Shown: positions 38,201 to 45,395 of the stretch, piece by piece | Position numbering within the stretch: position 1 is the first letter of the stretch | Layout of the letters: each line of letters begins with the position of its first letter | From: Lucifuga dentata | Taxonomy: Eukaryota; Chordata; Actinopteri; Ophidiiformes; Bythitidae | Assembly: GCA_014773175.1 (NCBI GenBank) | Contig: VXCM01002611.1 | Span: 1 to 64,000 of the forward strand | DNA: 64,000 bases | Direction: 5' to 3' | Position numbers and translations under genes: made by a program | The notes under the pieces: generated by a model | The model's database searches: none | What the model saw: only the letters and a program-made list of their open reading frames with translations | What the model was told of the DNA's origin: nothing

Positions 38201-39614
38201 TTTTCAATGGATTTGAAGGTAATACATTTTGTGTGTGTGCGTGTGTGTGTGTGTGTGCGTTTGCGTATTGTCAGGTCTGCCTGGTGCAGATGTTCATGTG
38301 CCCAAATTGTCCTTCTCTGCTGCCCTCACTGTCCCCATGGAGAGAGCCGGAACCATCATCTTTGACAAGGTCTTCGTCAACGAAGGAGACTTCTATGACT
38401 CAAGGACAGGTGAAAAAACTGTGATAAAGGTGTCGGTTCACAAAACGTCAGGGCTGGGGTTCACATTTAAATGCAGGGATCCCAAAACCCATTCCAATGC
38501 TTTATTAGTGTAGTTTAAACAAAGGTAGAAATGGATGTTTTTTTCTGTACAAAGAAATATCACAAAGTATTGCAGTCACATCACTAACAGCAAACAAAGG
38601 AGTAAATCAGGTAATTATTGTTAAACTTACTTCAGTTAATGCATTGAGTTACTACACAAACAGAAACTCAGTGCTGATTGACGTAGGATCTAATATAAAA
38701 TTAAATCAGAACAATCAAACACTCAAAGCAATGAACTATTAACCAAATTAAATGAGTCAAATAAAAATAATCAATGGCAAACTAAATGCGGAGACCTGGG
38801 ATTTAACAACAGGTAAACACTGGCTAACATGAGCTAACAAGCTATGAAACGCCAAAATTAAATAAAAACGACATTATGAAATAACTCTATGAAAAAGTAC
38901 CAATAAATTATGAAATAATTCCATATTATGAAATTTTATTTCATAAGTATACTTTTATTTCATAATGCCCCGTTCTTTAAGTTTCTCTTTTATTTTACAA
39001 CACCGTTTTTCCAAACACTCCATTTATTTCATAATGACAGATGTCATGATGAGATCGGTCTGTCAATCAGGAGCAGTGGGCGTGGCCTTAAGTTTTTCCA
39101 CTTTAGAAAACAGTGGAATGTTTTCAACATTCCACTGTTTTCTAAAGTGGAATGATTGTCCTTCAGTAGAGTGACTGAAAAAAGAATCTCTATCTTATCA
39201 GCTCATTTTCAGAAGCTGATTTGAAAAGATGGAGATTTTTACACTTCCTGGTCCTGTGCTGATCCTGGTCTGAACTTCCTGTGCTTCTCAGGTGTTTTCA
39301 CCGCCCCCGTAGAGGGACGCTACTTTTTCAGCGGCATTCTGACAGGACACAAGAACGAGAAGATCGAGGCGGTTCTGTCCAAATCTAATTATGGCATGGC
39401 CCGGGTCGACTCCGGGGGCTACCAGCCCGAGGGCTTAGAGAACAATCCTGTGGCCGAGGCCAAGACCACGCCAGGGTCTCTGGCTGTTTTTAACATCATT
39501 CTGCCCCTCCAGGCCCGGGACACTGTCTGCATCGACCTGGTGATGGGAAAACTGGCTCATTCTGTAGAGCCCCTCACCATCTTTAGTGGAATGTTGCTTT
39601 ATGAAGACATGTGA
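1349..39614 (+). CDS. emilin1: emilin1 (elastin microfibril interfacer 1), complete, 14 coding exons
   Basis: Secreted extracellular-matrix glycoprotein that in mammals sits at the elastin-microfibril interface and binds integrins through its gC1q domain. Coding exons: 1349-1573, 22486-22611, 27451-27647, 28707-28948, 30492-30665, 31095-31949, 32583-32889, 33678-33905, 34755-35003, 35507-35698, 36382-36498, 36835-36852, 38275-38409, 39292-39614. Every junction is GT/AG and all phases agree. With the 64-base duplication in exon 1 removed the CDS is 3324 nt, 1107 residues (human is about 1016). Domains in order: signal peptide (about 1-22), EMI domain (about 54-130, starting NWCAYV), long coiled coil (about 163-910) with glycine-rich inserts, 17 Gly-X-Y triplets (about 911-961), and gC1q to the end. 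The NWCAYVV, EMEWKCC and EGLEN segments closely match mammalian EMILIN1 as I remember it. Whether this is the a or b teleost copy cannot be told from the window. The exon map is inferred, with no transcript. Confidence 0.95.
3652..3707. repeat. (CT)n microsatellite
   Basis: About 28 uninterrupted CT dinucleotides in emilin1 intron 1. Confidence 0.97.
4201..5030. repeat. 33-bp minisatellite, about 24-25 copies
   Basis: Tandem unit of 33 bp containing CAGACAGCAAGAACAG and GGAACACATTACCAT. Because 33 is a multiple of three and the unit lacks stops in several frames, it makes long 11-residue-periodic open frames on both strands. Variant units carry CAGATGGC, always after a CACACTACCATC unit and mostly 3 units apart (2-4), a partial 99-bp higher-order pattern. 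It lies in emilin1 intron 1 and is not taken as coding. Confidence 0.95.
5445..5521. repeat. compound (CT)n-(CA)n microsatellite
   Basis: CT repeats followed by CA repeats. A (GT)n tract at 5586-5626 lies 65 bp away in inverted sense, so the two could pair. Confidence 0.95.
5586..5626. repeat. (GT)n microsatellite
   Basis: About 20 GT units; complementary to the upstream CA tract at 5469-5521. Confidence 0.95.
6337..6381. repeat. (GT)n microsatellite
   Basis: About 22 GT units, about 60 bp upstream of the hAT-like element at 6441. Confidence 0.95.
6441..7173 (+). mobile_element. non-autonomous hAT-like DNA transposon with decayed BED-finger start
   Basis: Terminal inverted repeats AGGGTGGCCA (6441-6450) and TGGCCACCCT (7164-7173), flanked by identical ACTACAAACT at 6431-6440 and 7174-7183. 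From 6510 a frame reads [13 protein letters not shown]...[13 protein letters not shown], like the N-terminal BED-type zinc finger of hAT transposases. It then breaks down, and no catalytic core fits in 733 bp. The duplicated target is 10 bp where hAT normally makes 8, so the superfamily call is inference. Confidence 0.75.
9740..10053 (-). repeat. tRNA-like/SINE-type teleost interspersed repeat
   Basis: On the minus strand it begins GCACAGTGGCTTAGCGGTTA, followed by a GGTTCAAATCC-like box B, then GTTTGCATGTTCTGCCCGTG. This arrangement is recognisable from a very common teleost repeat. A short piece of the same head lies in + orientation at 16939-16961. The exact family name is not certain. Confidence 0.6.
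10072..10654. mobile_element. TTAA-flanked MITE, copy A
   Basis: TTAA at both ends. The left arm starts TTAAAGGGCAGTACCTGTGA; the right arm's reverse complement starts TTAAAGGACCATACCGGTGA. Arms match for about 100 bp including a TTTGCAYGTTTGA motif. 583 bp long. TTAA targets are typical of piggyBac- or Kolobok-type elements; the family is inferred. Confidence 0.8.
11334..11749. mobile_element. hAT-type MITE
   Basis: Ends TAGAGTCCTGCACGGG and (reverse complement of the right end) TAGAGCCCTGCATGGG. Flanks ATCTACAG (11326-11333) and ATCTTCAG (11750-11757), 7 of 8 identical, fit an 8-bp hAT target duplication. Includes a poly(T) with N at 11463. Confidence 0.8.
11758..12440 (-). pseudogene. decayed non-LTR retrotransposon (L2/Rex1-like), endonuclease and RT remnants
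   Basis: Minus-strand frame 12462-12016 has an endonuclease-like segment [13 protein letters not shown] (near 12297-12259), in which the usual GDFN Asp is replaced. It then jumps to an RT motif A-like [10 protein letters not shown] (near 12078-12049). Internal deletion and later frameshifts make it inactive. The clade is inferred from motif resemblance. Confidence 0.65.
12427..12781. mobile_element. possible hAT-like fragment
   Basis: Left CAGGGGTGGAAAGTAAC and right TTTCCACCCCTG form short inverted ends, and ACTTTTACTTAAGTAA-type sequence is common in fish elements. No target duplication matches, so this is weak. Confidence 0.35.
13617..13695. repeat. (TTTC)n microsatellite
   Basis: About 18 tetranucleotide units, nearly perfect. 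Confidence 0.95.
14470..14998 (+). repeat. dispersed repeat family X, copy 1
   Basis: Shares AATCGTGGCT, ACCTGTGACACACCTGA, CAACGCTACCTTA and AGAAGCTTTATGAATGAGCT with 34193-34600 in the same orientation, and in inverted form with 16480-16612. Broken by a (CA)n tract ending at N 14794. Class unknown. Confidence 0.7.
14751..14793. repeat. (CA)n microsatellite ending at an N
   Basis: CA repeat next to the single N at 14794, one of the suspected unmerged assembly joints. Confidence 0.9.
16480..16612 (-). repeat. dispersed repeat family X, partial inverted copy
   Basis: Its reverse complement carries AATCGTGCCTCGTAAATATG, CAATGCTACCTTAATG and AAGCTTTGTGAATGAGCT, aligning with copies 1 and 2. 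With copy 1 it could be the ends of one larger decayed element (about 14.8-16.6 kb). Confidence 0.6.
16939..16961 (+). repeat. fragment of the same SINE-type repeat
   Basis: GCGGTGGCTTAGTGGTTAGC, matching the tRNA-like head of the 9740-10053 copy. The remainder is absent. Confidence 0.5.
17825..17855. repeat. (CA)n microsatellite
   Basis: Short CA tract within emilin1 intron 1. Confidence 0.9.
18515..18818. mobile_element. hAT-type MITE (TAGGGCTG family), 3' part
   Basis: Shares AAAGCCACAT, CAGTTAAAACGACACAC, GTGTGAGCATATA and TCCACATTAATCGCAAAAAT with the complete copy at 51890-52691. Ends CAGCTCTA at 18818. The left end is not found. Confidence 0.65.
19082..19310. repeat. LINE 3'-end-like repeat, copy 1
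   Basis: TTTATTTGGCAGGGACAATG, then CATTAATAAACATTT, GCCAAAAGGCTA and CTGTAGTCCCTGCA. The same order of motifs appears at 43696-43835. Contains an assembly duplication around N 19149. Clade not determined. Confidence 0.5.
20706..21030 (-). pseudogene. 5'-truncated LINE (RTE/Rex3-like), C-terminal ORF remnant
   Basis: Minus-strand frame encodes [20 protein letters not shown], then [20 protein letters not shown] and [13 protein letters not shown], the familiar C-terminus of teleost non-LTR retrotransposons. It ends in an (ATCC)n tail at 20706-20720. Only the last about 100 codons remain, typical of 5' truncation on insertion. Confidence 0.85.
22457..22477. repeat. (TG)n tract at the emilin1 exon 2 acceptor
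   Basis: Lies 8 bases before the exon 2 start and takes the place of a normal polypyrimidine tract. Confidence 0.95.
22486..22611 (+). CDS. emilin1: emilin1 exon 2: first half of EMI domain
   Basis: Encodes [13 protein letters not shown] through IQCSRVV, with the early EMI cysteines (NWC, VSC, QPC, IQC). Acceptor TTGGCAG|G; donor GT|GTGAGT at 22612. The acceptor is preceded by a TG repeat instead of a pyrimidine tract, and a long TC repeat begins a few bases after the donor. Confidence 0.93.
22619..22666. repeat. (TC)n microsatellite after the emilin1 exon 2 donor
   Basis: About 24 TC units starting 7 bases into intron 2. Confidence 0.95.
23152..23239. repeat. (CT)n microsatellite with N
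   Basis: About 43 CT units interrupted at 23188 by N. The true length is uncertain because of the assembly joint. Confidence 0.93.
24181..24501. mobile_element. hAT-type MITE (TAGGGCTG family), internal deletion
   Basis: Ends TAGGGCTG and CAGCCCTG. Flanks CAATAAAT and TAATAAAT match at 7 of 8. The inner part matches the 51890 copy in reverse (ATTAATCACAGAAATCTG). In emilin1 intron 2. Confidence 0.75.
27451..27647 (+). CDS. emilin1: emilin1 exon 3: second half of EMI domain
   Basis: Acceptor TTTCTCCAG|G. Encodes [14 protein letters not shown] and [15 protein letters not shown], the C-terminal EMI half with its CC and DC cysteines, then a Gly/Ser/Gln-rich linker. Donor G|GTGAGT at 27648. The split codon with exon 4 gives Gly. 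Confidence 0.94.
27924..28233. mobile_element. hAT-type MITE with perfect target duplication
   Basis: Ends CAGAGGTCCCCAACTGG and CTGGGGAACCCTG; identical CATTAAAG flanks (27916-27923 and 28234-28241). Contains the 67-bp assembly duplication around N 28010. In emilin1 intron 3. Confidence 0.88.
28707..28948 (+). CDS. emilin1: emilin1 exon 4: start of coiled coil
   Basis: Acceptor TTCTCCCAG|GG. Encodes heptad-rich sequence beginning [17 protein letters not shown], ending LDNRTQ at donor CAG|GTGATT (28949). Phase 0 at the 3' end. NRT is a possible N-glycosylation site. Confidence 0.92.
28949..30491 (+). other. emilin1 intron 4
   Basis: No gene seen. 29592-29700 (CAGATTCACTTTATTATCAT) resembles a LINE 3' end common in fish. 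Otherwise nothing recognised. Confidence 0.45.
30492..30665 (+). CDS. emilin1: emilin1 exon 5: coiled-coil region
   Basis: 58 codons, phase 0 at both ends: [16 protein letters not shown]... to SLSCSSCQ, donor CAG|GTACGA at 30666. Holds the paired cysteines CSSC, which could form interchain disulphides in the multimer. Confidence 0.9.
31095..31949 (+). CDS. emilin1: emilin1 exon 6: main coiled coil with glycine-rich inserts
   Basis: Largest exon, 285 codons, phase 0 at both ends. Begins [20 protein letters not shown] and ends DSLLDK at donor AAA|GTAAGA. Heptad-like helices are interrupted by GGGGG plus a His/Asn stretch (31350-31410) and a longer run of Gly with Thr/Arg (about 31715-31825) from GGAGGA-type repeats. 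Confidence 0.94.
32025..32461. mobile_element. hAT-type MITE (CAGTGG family)
   Basis: Ends CAGTGGGTCTCCAACTTTTT and, in reverse complement, CAGTGTTTCTCAAACTGGGG. The putative 8-bp flanks match only 5 of 8, so it is old. In emilin1 intron 6. Confidence 0.6.
32583..32889 (+). CDS. emilin1: emilin1 exon 7: coiled-coil region
   Basis: Acceptor CACAAAG|GTT. Encodes [14 protein letters not shown] through VRRCTGQ plus the first base of a Cys codon; donor T|GTAAGA at 32890. The frame stays open past the donor, but only this donor joins exon 8 in phase. Cys-rich pairs (HDCEVCE, CFQMCSH) are visible. Confidence 0.9.
32890..33677 (+). other. emilin1 intron 7
   Basis: No repeat or gene recognised. Confidence 0.5.
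33678..33905 (+). CDS. emilin1: emilin1 exon 8: Gly/Ser linker and coiled coil
   Basis: Acceptor CTGACAG|GT. The split codon makes Cys, followed by a [15 protein letters not shown] linker, then [20 protein letters not shown] and a helix to SVITDL. Donor G|GTGAGT at 33906. Phase 1 at the 3' end, as for all later internal exons. Confidence 0.9.
34193..34600 (+). repeat. dispersed repeat family X, copy 2
   Basis: In emilin1 intron 8. Aligns with 14470-14998 over several hundred bases, including AAATGGTGAGTTTTGA and GAGAAGCTTTATGAATGAGC. Confidence 0.7.
34755..35003 (+). CDS. emilin1: emilin1 exon 9: coiled-coil region
   Basis: Acceptor TTCTGACAG|GA. Encodes [20 protein letters not shown] through [10 protein letters not shown], regular heptads with two cysteines (GDCKR, EGVCGR). 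Donor G|GTATGG at 35004 is weaker than the others, but both phases fit. Confidence 0.88.
35004..35506 (+). other. emilin1 intron 9
   Basis: No repeat or gene recognised. The frame of exon 9 stays open for about 97 codons into it by chance. Confidence 0.5.
35507..35698 (+). CDS. emilin1: emilin1 exon 10: distal coiled coil
   Basis: Acceptor TTTTTCAG|GA. Encodes [18 protein letters not shown] through LSEQDLR; resembles the GLSRHVAGLW and LNSSL segments of human EMILIN1. Donor G|GTGAGC at 35699, followed at once by a (TTCTA)n microsatellite. Confidence 0.92.
35699..36381 (+). other. emilin1 intron 10
   Basis: Begins with a (TTCTA)n tract and includes the 67-bp assembly duplication around N 36057. 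Nothing else recognised. Confidence 0.5.
36382..36498 (+). CDS. emilin1: emilin1 exon 11: collagenous stalk
   Basis: Acceptor CCCCACAG|GC; uninterrupted Gly-X-Y repeats such as [16 protein letters not shown]. With exon 12 and the start of exon 13 this gives 17 consecutive triplets, which stay in register across the splice joins. Donor G|GTACAG at 36499. Confidence 0.94.
36835..36852 (+). CDS. emilin1: emilin1 exon 12: 18-nt collagenous micro-exon
   Basis: Acceptor CTTTCTTTCAG|GT, donor G|GTAAGT. Encodes PKGER plus two split Gly codons, exactly two Gly-X-Y triplets, in phase with both neighbours. Too short for most gene finders. Supported by strong splice sites and kept triplet register. Confidence 0.87.
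37695..37958 (+). repeat. direct repeat Y, copy 1 (5' of emilin1 exon 13)
   Basis: TTTATTAGTGTATTTTAAAC, then TTCTGTACAAAGACATATTA and AGAGTAAATCAGGT. Diverged match in the same orientation to 38501-38756. Confidence 0.75.
38275..38409 (+). CDS. emilin1: emilin1 exon 13: end of collagen stalk and N-terminal half of gC1q
   Basis: Acceptor GCGTATTGTCAG|GT within a GT-rich tract. Encodes LPGAD, then gC1q start [13 protein letters not shown] through [12 protein letters not shown]. Donor G|GTGAAA at 38410. Flanked on both sides by diverged copies of one repeat. Confidence 0.94.
38501..38756 (+). repeat. direct repeat Y, copy 2 (3' of emilin1 exon 13)
   Basis: TTTATTAGTGTAGTTTAAAC, then TTCTGTACAAAGAAATATCA and GGAGTAAATCAGGT. 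The pair brackets exon 13. Confidence 0.75.
39096..39152. repeat. perfect 27-bp inverted repeat (hairpin)
   Basis: Arm TTCCACTTTAGAAAACAGTG... (39096-39122) is repeated exactly in reverse complement at 39126-39152 with a 3-nt loop TTC. In emilin1 intron 13, about 140 bp before exon 14. Confidence 0.97.
39292..39614 (+). CDS. emilin1: emilin1 exon 14: rest of gC1q and stop
   Basis: Acceptor GTGCTTCTCAG|GT. Encodes [16 protein letters not shown] through [12 protein letters not shown], stop TGA at 39612. The loop [14 protein letters not shown] keeps the glutamate (predicted residue 1050) aligning with human E933, the reported key residue for integrin alpha4/alpha9-beta1 binding. Confidence 0.96.
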
Positions 39615-39759
39615 TTGGCCAAGGAGGTGATGATGTCACCGGCTCGTTCCCACGCTCTAAGTTCACTTCATGGATTCTTTACAGACGAACGGAAGTGAAA
39701 GGTGAGAGATGAGTTAACGACTGAAACTGTGTTTATAGTGATGATGGCTGAAATATACC

Positions 39760-39765
39760 AATAAA
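39760..39765 (+). promoter_or_regulatory. candidate emilin1 polyadenylation signal AATAAA
   Basis: Canonical AATAAA about 146 bases after the emilin1 stop codon and the first such hexamer I see downstream. It would give a short 3' UTR. Not proven by transcript data. Confidence 0.5.
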
Positions 39766-40373
39766 CAAAATGACAATGCTAGAATGTCAACAGAAAACAG
39801 ACTCACAGGAGGCAGTGCCATAAAGTGTTATGTCACTTCCTCTTTATCAGCCCACAGAGAGGCAAAGAGATGACAGAGTTATATTTCATATAAACTGACC
39901 CGATCGTTGCCCTCCATTTAAAAACTGCGTTCTTCACAAAGATTTATACTACTGCAGGAGTTCTAAACATCTTTGTGTTGTTATTATTGTGATGGCTGAA
40001 TTTTTTTTATTTTTTATTTTGTAACCGTTTAGTAAAACCAACCATGCTGTAGACCGATGTTCAGCTGTGCATTTTGGAACTGATGTGGTCACATGACATG
40101 GCAGTACAGCAGCATTATGCGGACATCCAAGCCGACTTGATGGACAGCAGATCTCAGCCAAAGCTCTTTGAATTGAAAGCTTTTTTTTTTTTTCTTTTTT
40201 TAACTCTGATGGTTAAATGGTAAAAGAGTCTACAGTTCTGCAAGTTCACTACACCAATATAAAAGCGCTGGACGGAACAGACATCCTGATTATTTACATT
40301 TTCTCGCCAGTACTGAGGCTAAAAATGTAAAGTTTGGTTTGATGGCGGCATTTGAGTAGAAGTAATGAGGTCA

Positions 40374-40938
40374 TTAAAGGATCATACTGGTGGTTTTACA
40401 TGTTTGAGCCCAATAAATACTACCCTCATACACGTTACATTACTGCCAACGATTTTCCAAAACATAAAACCGAAGTTTAGTTTTCATGTTATTTTGCTAA
40501 GTTCCCTAAACTTTCAAAATCAAATGTTCAGGATCTTAAAATTCAATATTTTGCCTGCTAACATTGTAGAATGCACGGTCACTTTAATTTCTTTAAAACT
40601 GTCTTCTCCTGGGCCTGTATTCCCTGGTGGAGAAATACATTTTCTTCTGTATAGCTCCGTGTTGGACCAGTTAAAGTAACTTTGACCAAAAAAAAAAAAA
40701 AAAAANAAAAAAAAAAAAAAAAAGAACAGCATGTGTTTTGCTGTGATGGATTATTTATCTCAAGCACGTTTCAAGTCTCTACAAGTTGATTTTAATAGCG
40801 TGCTGGACTGAACTGAAACCAATACAGTCTGGAAAGTAGGAAATAAAACCCAATTCTAACATTTAGCACTCCAGCAGAATGTTTTGGAAAATGGTTGGAA
40901 GTAATGTAACAAACATGCAAATCATTGTATCCTTTTAC
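40374..40938. mobile_element. TTAA-type MITE, copy B (diverged)
   Basis: Left end TTAAAGGATCATACTGGTGG; the right end is decayed (reverse complement near TAAAAGGATACAATGATTTG). It shares the CAAAACATAAAACYG inner motif with copy A and holds a poly(A) run with an N at 40706. Intergenic, downstream of emilin1. Confidence 0.7.
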
Positions 40939-41416
40939 CAAGTCCTGAAAAATCATTTTCACACTATTTATTATTGGAAACATAATGAAATAATCTCACT
41001 GCACTTGTTTTTAGCAAATAAGACTTTTCAGACTTGATAACAGACAAAATGACTTTTATTGTATTTCAGGTGTCCATGTGTAAACCTTGATGTTGCACCA
41101 GATTAAAGGTCAGAAGGGCACTGAAATCAGGATGGATGGATGGGTGGATGGATGGATGATCTGTAGTGGGGCTCTCAGTGCTCATGCTAGCATGTTAATA
41201 GTGTAACCTTAAGTTGTTCCCTGTGGACCTGAAACCAGAAATCAGACTCAGACTGGAAGTTGATCCAGACAGACGCTCTGCAGATCCACATCTGCTGGCT
41301 ATTAATATTATTGTGATGAGTTCACATTCTGAATGTTTTTATATCAAATTATTTTGTGTTCTATGTGTTTTCTGTTCTGACATGCCTTTGGTTTAGTGTA
41401 TCACATCATTTCACAG

Positions 41417-41698
41417 CAGGGTCGGATTGGGATGCTAATTTTTACTGGGTATTTGAAAATGCCAATGATGCCATTAAGTCCATAATTGTCCGCTGTTTCG
41501 CCGTGCCCTTTCTCTTTTTAGAAACCATTTTTTGTCTAAGTACCAAGAAAATTATGAAAAAAAAAAAAAGAGTTTTGCTTAGTTTAAGGTAATTTTAATT
41601 AATATTATATTGTGCAGTGCAAAAACCACTGGCCACCCACCAATGGCTGCAGCCCACCAGGAAAAGTCCCGCCTCTGTCAATGGTCAATCCGACCCTG
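41417..41698. mobile_element. hAT-type MITE (CAGGGTCGGATTG family)
   Basis: Inverted ends CAGGGTCGGATTG; flanks TTTCACAG and ATTCACAG match at 7 of 8. 282 bp, intergenic. Confidence 0.82.
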
Positions 41699-43387
41699 AT
41701 TCACAGGTTTTTAATGGTTTAAATAAAATATAAACATACTGACCGACAGTAACACAAGAAGACGGTCTTCAGCACTGAATGGACACGTCAAAGTAAAAAA
41801 AAAAAAAAAAAANAAAAAAAAAAAAAAAAAGAAAAACTCAACAAAGAATAAACAAGAAATCCAGCAGCAGTTCCTGCCTGCAGTGAGCCCAACATCCTTT
41901 TTCAGTGTCACACTTCAGAGCTCGCTCCACTCCTGGATCATCAGATGGAAAAATCATTGTTCAGTAAAATGTTGTTAAATAAATAAGACAAGTGCAGCTA
42001 GACTAGGGAGAATCCTCATATTTTTCATTCTTTAACTCTTCAGCCTCTACTGTCCCGATGATTCCCTCAGTAAATCTTTCTCCAAGAATCAAAGCAGGTC
42101 TGAATGTTCAAACTTTTCACGATCTGAAAATGAGAATGCTTTTTGTTGGAGTTAATTTGTGGGTATTGGATGAAGTTAAGAAAGTAATCCATAAAACAAA
42201 TACAAACACAAACACATATAACAATGAAATAAAAATCTCAAAAATAAACTACAAACAGGAACTTTTTTTCTATTTTAAAGAAATGTTACTGTCTGAAATG
42301 ACTTGGACAGTTTCTGTTTCTAAATGAGAAAGTATGTATTGGGTTTTACAGCTATTTTCACGGCATGTTAACTACTGAACGCTGTCATAACTCATTATCA
42401 TGGTTTACTTCTGGAAAATCTCAGAATTTAGCACTTTAAAACTCTGGTACAATTAATTAACATGCTGGAAATTAAATAAAACAGTCCAAGTAAATGTACT
42501 GTAGCGTCTCTGTAGTCAGAGAACAGACGCTGGAAAATGTTGTCTCAACTCTATTAAAACCTTAAAACGAGCCACTCTTGGACGTAGACGATGCCATATA
42601 CAGAAAGAGTGGAAAAATCCCTAGCTTTAGCTTAGCTCCCATGCCATCAAACAGTCACAGAACATCCTGGAAGAGTCCTGCCCATCTGCTTCCTCGTCCT
42701 AGTAACAAGCCCTGTGATAGGATAACTCACTTAACTGACAGCTATGTCATGACTGATGAGAGATTCGTGGCCTGTATAAAAGCCAGAACATTAACAAACC
42801 TGTCAGTATGAGAACCACCGTGGAAAAAAAAATTGAAAATGCACTTAGTTTTTGCATGCTACAGGAGTGTATGGGGCATATTTGAGTATATGATGTAATG
42901 ATTCTCTCCTGTGGCAGTAATACTCCTAATAGTGTTCAAACTGCCAACACTCTTACAAGAACAAGATCCTGTCAGTAATTCAGATTGTCATTCCCAGTCT
43001 GTCATGGTAAACAGAATTAGTGTGCCTATAAATATATATGCCGACAGAGTTTATCATATTGTTTACTATATTACAAAGTACACTGTATATTGGCTTATTG
43101 CTGCTTTTATCATAGGAAAACTTCTTGGCTAGTTAGCATTAGCGATTGCAAAACCAGCACCAAACAAGCTATAAACTTTGACAGTCAGGTAATAGATAAG
43201 GTAATAACTTGTAATTGTGTGCACAATTTATTTCCCACAAGGTAATAATTTTTTTCCACACATTAATAAATTATACGCACAAACTTTACACAAAAAAAAA
43301 ATTAATTAAAAAAAACATTATTTAGGATTTTAAGCGGAGTAGTTTTCACATTTAGGCACATCTATTTTTTTTTCTAACCTGAAGCAA

Positions 43388-43515
43388 AACAGCATAAATT
43401 AAAATGTCACCTGAAATATGGGACAAATCAGGAGTTTTTCAGAACAGGTCTGGACACTTAAAAAGGACCTATAATATGGGACTGTCCTGGGAAAACTGGG
43501 ACGTCTGGTCAGCCT
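43388..43515. mobile_element. hAT-like end fragment
   Basis: The right end, as reverse complement, reads GCTGACCAGACGTCCCAG, then TTTTCCCAGGACAGTCCC, close to the widespread AGGGTGACCAGACGTCC terminus and to the 6441 element. The other end was not found. Confidence 0.5.
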
Positions 43516-43695
43516 GCACAGTGACTACACGTCACTGGGCTGAGTGACTTGTTGGATCATAAAAATGAAACTTTTCAATGTATACTAACGTTGAAATTGT
43601 AGTTGTAGTAGGTAGTATTTGTTAATGTATCTGCCTGTTTCCCACTATAGTTAGGACTGAAGAAGCCTTTCAGATGAACGGCAGAACGTTTAAGG

Positions 43696-43835
43696 TATTT
43701 TTTGTTTGTTTATTTATTTATTTGTTGATCAGGGACCATGTACAAAAAACATTCATCTCATAGGAGAAGAGATGTACCAGATTTAGCTGACAGCTCATTT
43801 CCGTCTGCAGTCCCCAAGGCAGGTAAGCACAGCAT
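43696..43835. repeat. LINE 3'-end-like repeat, copy 2
   Basis: TTTATTTATTTATTTGTTGA, then CAGGGACCATGTACA and CTGCAGTCCCCAAGGCAGG, as in copy 1. Intergenic between emilin1 and khk. Confidence 0.5.
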
Positions 43836-45395
43836 TTAAAATACAATTATAAATACCAATACATATCCAGAATACAAAATACAATAAAATACTATAAACA
43901 TACACACCTAACATCCCCTCATCCCCACTACTCAACACATACATCCATAGAAAATACACATATCCTGCACTCCCCTAATTAAATCAATTGATAATCCCAT
44001 CAGTATATAGTCTAATAATTTTTCCAGTCCAGTGACTCAATTTCAGCCTTCTAGACATCAAACCACTTGGATAAAACCGGATGAACTTGAATGAATCTTC
44101 ATGTGACCATCATGGCAAACCATATATAATAACTAATACTCGGTACACCCATGACATGACAGATTAGTTGTTTTTTTTTAAGTTACAAATGAAAACGTTT
44201 TATTTGAATAAGAGCAGCACTGCGCTTTTTGATAGTAATTATTTTACTGAACAGTGACTAGTGTTTGCAATGTCAGCGTTGCTTGTCTGTAACATGTAGG
44301 CGTGCGTACACACACATACACACACACAATTGAAGAAATACTGTGAGGCTCAGATACAATCATTTCTTTAATCTGAAAGATTCTGCTCTCATCAAGCATA
44401 ATGAAAAGAAAAATAAATGAAAATCACATTAGCAGGCTACTTCATTTAAACTTTTACAGTCAATCAGTTAAGTGCACTGTAGCTTTTAGTTTGCACCTGA
44501 GGTGAGGATTTGTTTAATCTAATATGATAGAATGCTGGATGGATTAAATGACTACTCTTGTCATTTCTCCAGCAAAGCTCCAAACAGTATCTGGTTGCAG
44601 TTGTTACAGTCTCTCCTCTGAAGATTTGCTGCTTTTTCTGTCTCATAAAGTCAATATTTTGGACTAAGGATGGAATTTTGCTGATATTTTGTACTTGTTA
44701 CAGGCTAAACAGGCAGAAAAGTTATTTCTAGCTTAACAGTGAAAAAAACTGGTCGCAACTTGCAATCATAATTATTTATCTTTAAAAAATGAGTAAATAA
44801 TGTGACTTGTAACTGAAGGATAAAAGCAACAAAAATTAAAATTTACATTAAATCACAGTGAAAAGTAAAACCTGCTCTTCATCGCCTCAGCTACCAAACC
44901 CACTCTCCATCTGCTGGACATTTTGAGTCATTATATTCACAGCAAAAGAGCAGGACAATATTCAATATGCACCAAAAAAAAAAAAAAANCAAAAAAAAAA
45001 AAAAAGGATCATCATATTATGGATGTGAATGTAAAAAAACAATTTGATATACTGAGAACATCCTTCATTGTTTCCTGTTTTGTTTGTTGTTTTTTCAGTT
45101 TAATGGATAAAGCCCTTCTCACAAAGTCATGACAAATTACTGTCTACTGGCTGTCAGGTTGTGCACCTCAAACATCAAAGGTTCAAGGGTTAATACTGCA
45201 GGTAACCATAGCAACAAGACTGATGCTGCACACTGTGTTAGCACTTAACTGAAACTCAGATAAACAGAACAACATTATTTCACTCATTCTGACAAAAACA
45301 CATTATCAATACAGGAAAATGTTCCTTAATTTTTAAGAAAATTTAGCTCTCTATCATTTCTGGTTTTTACTTCTATTTTTTGATCATTCATCATT

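Larger units (their letters stand above)
39615..45395. other. emilin1-khk intergenic region (convergent)
   Basis: Lies between two 3' ends. Holds MITE copy B, a hAT MITE, poly(A) runs with N at 41813 and 44989, a LINE-tail-like repeat and a hAT-end fragment. No gene or RNA gene recognised. Confidence 0.6.

Noticed and set aside
39096..39152. Hairpin as a bacterial-type terminator
   Set aside because: Eukaryotic intron, no following T-run, and no bacterial genes.
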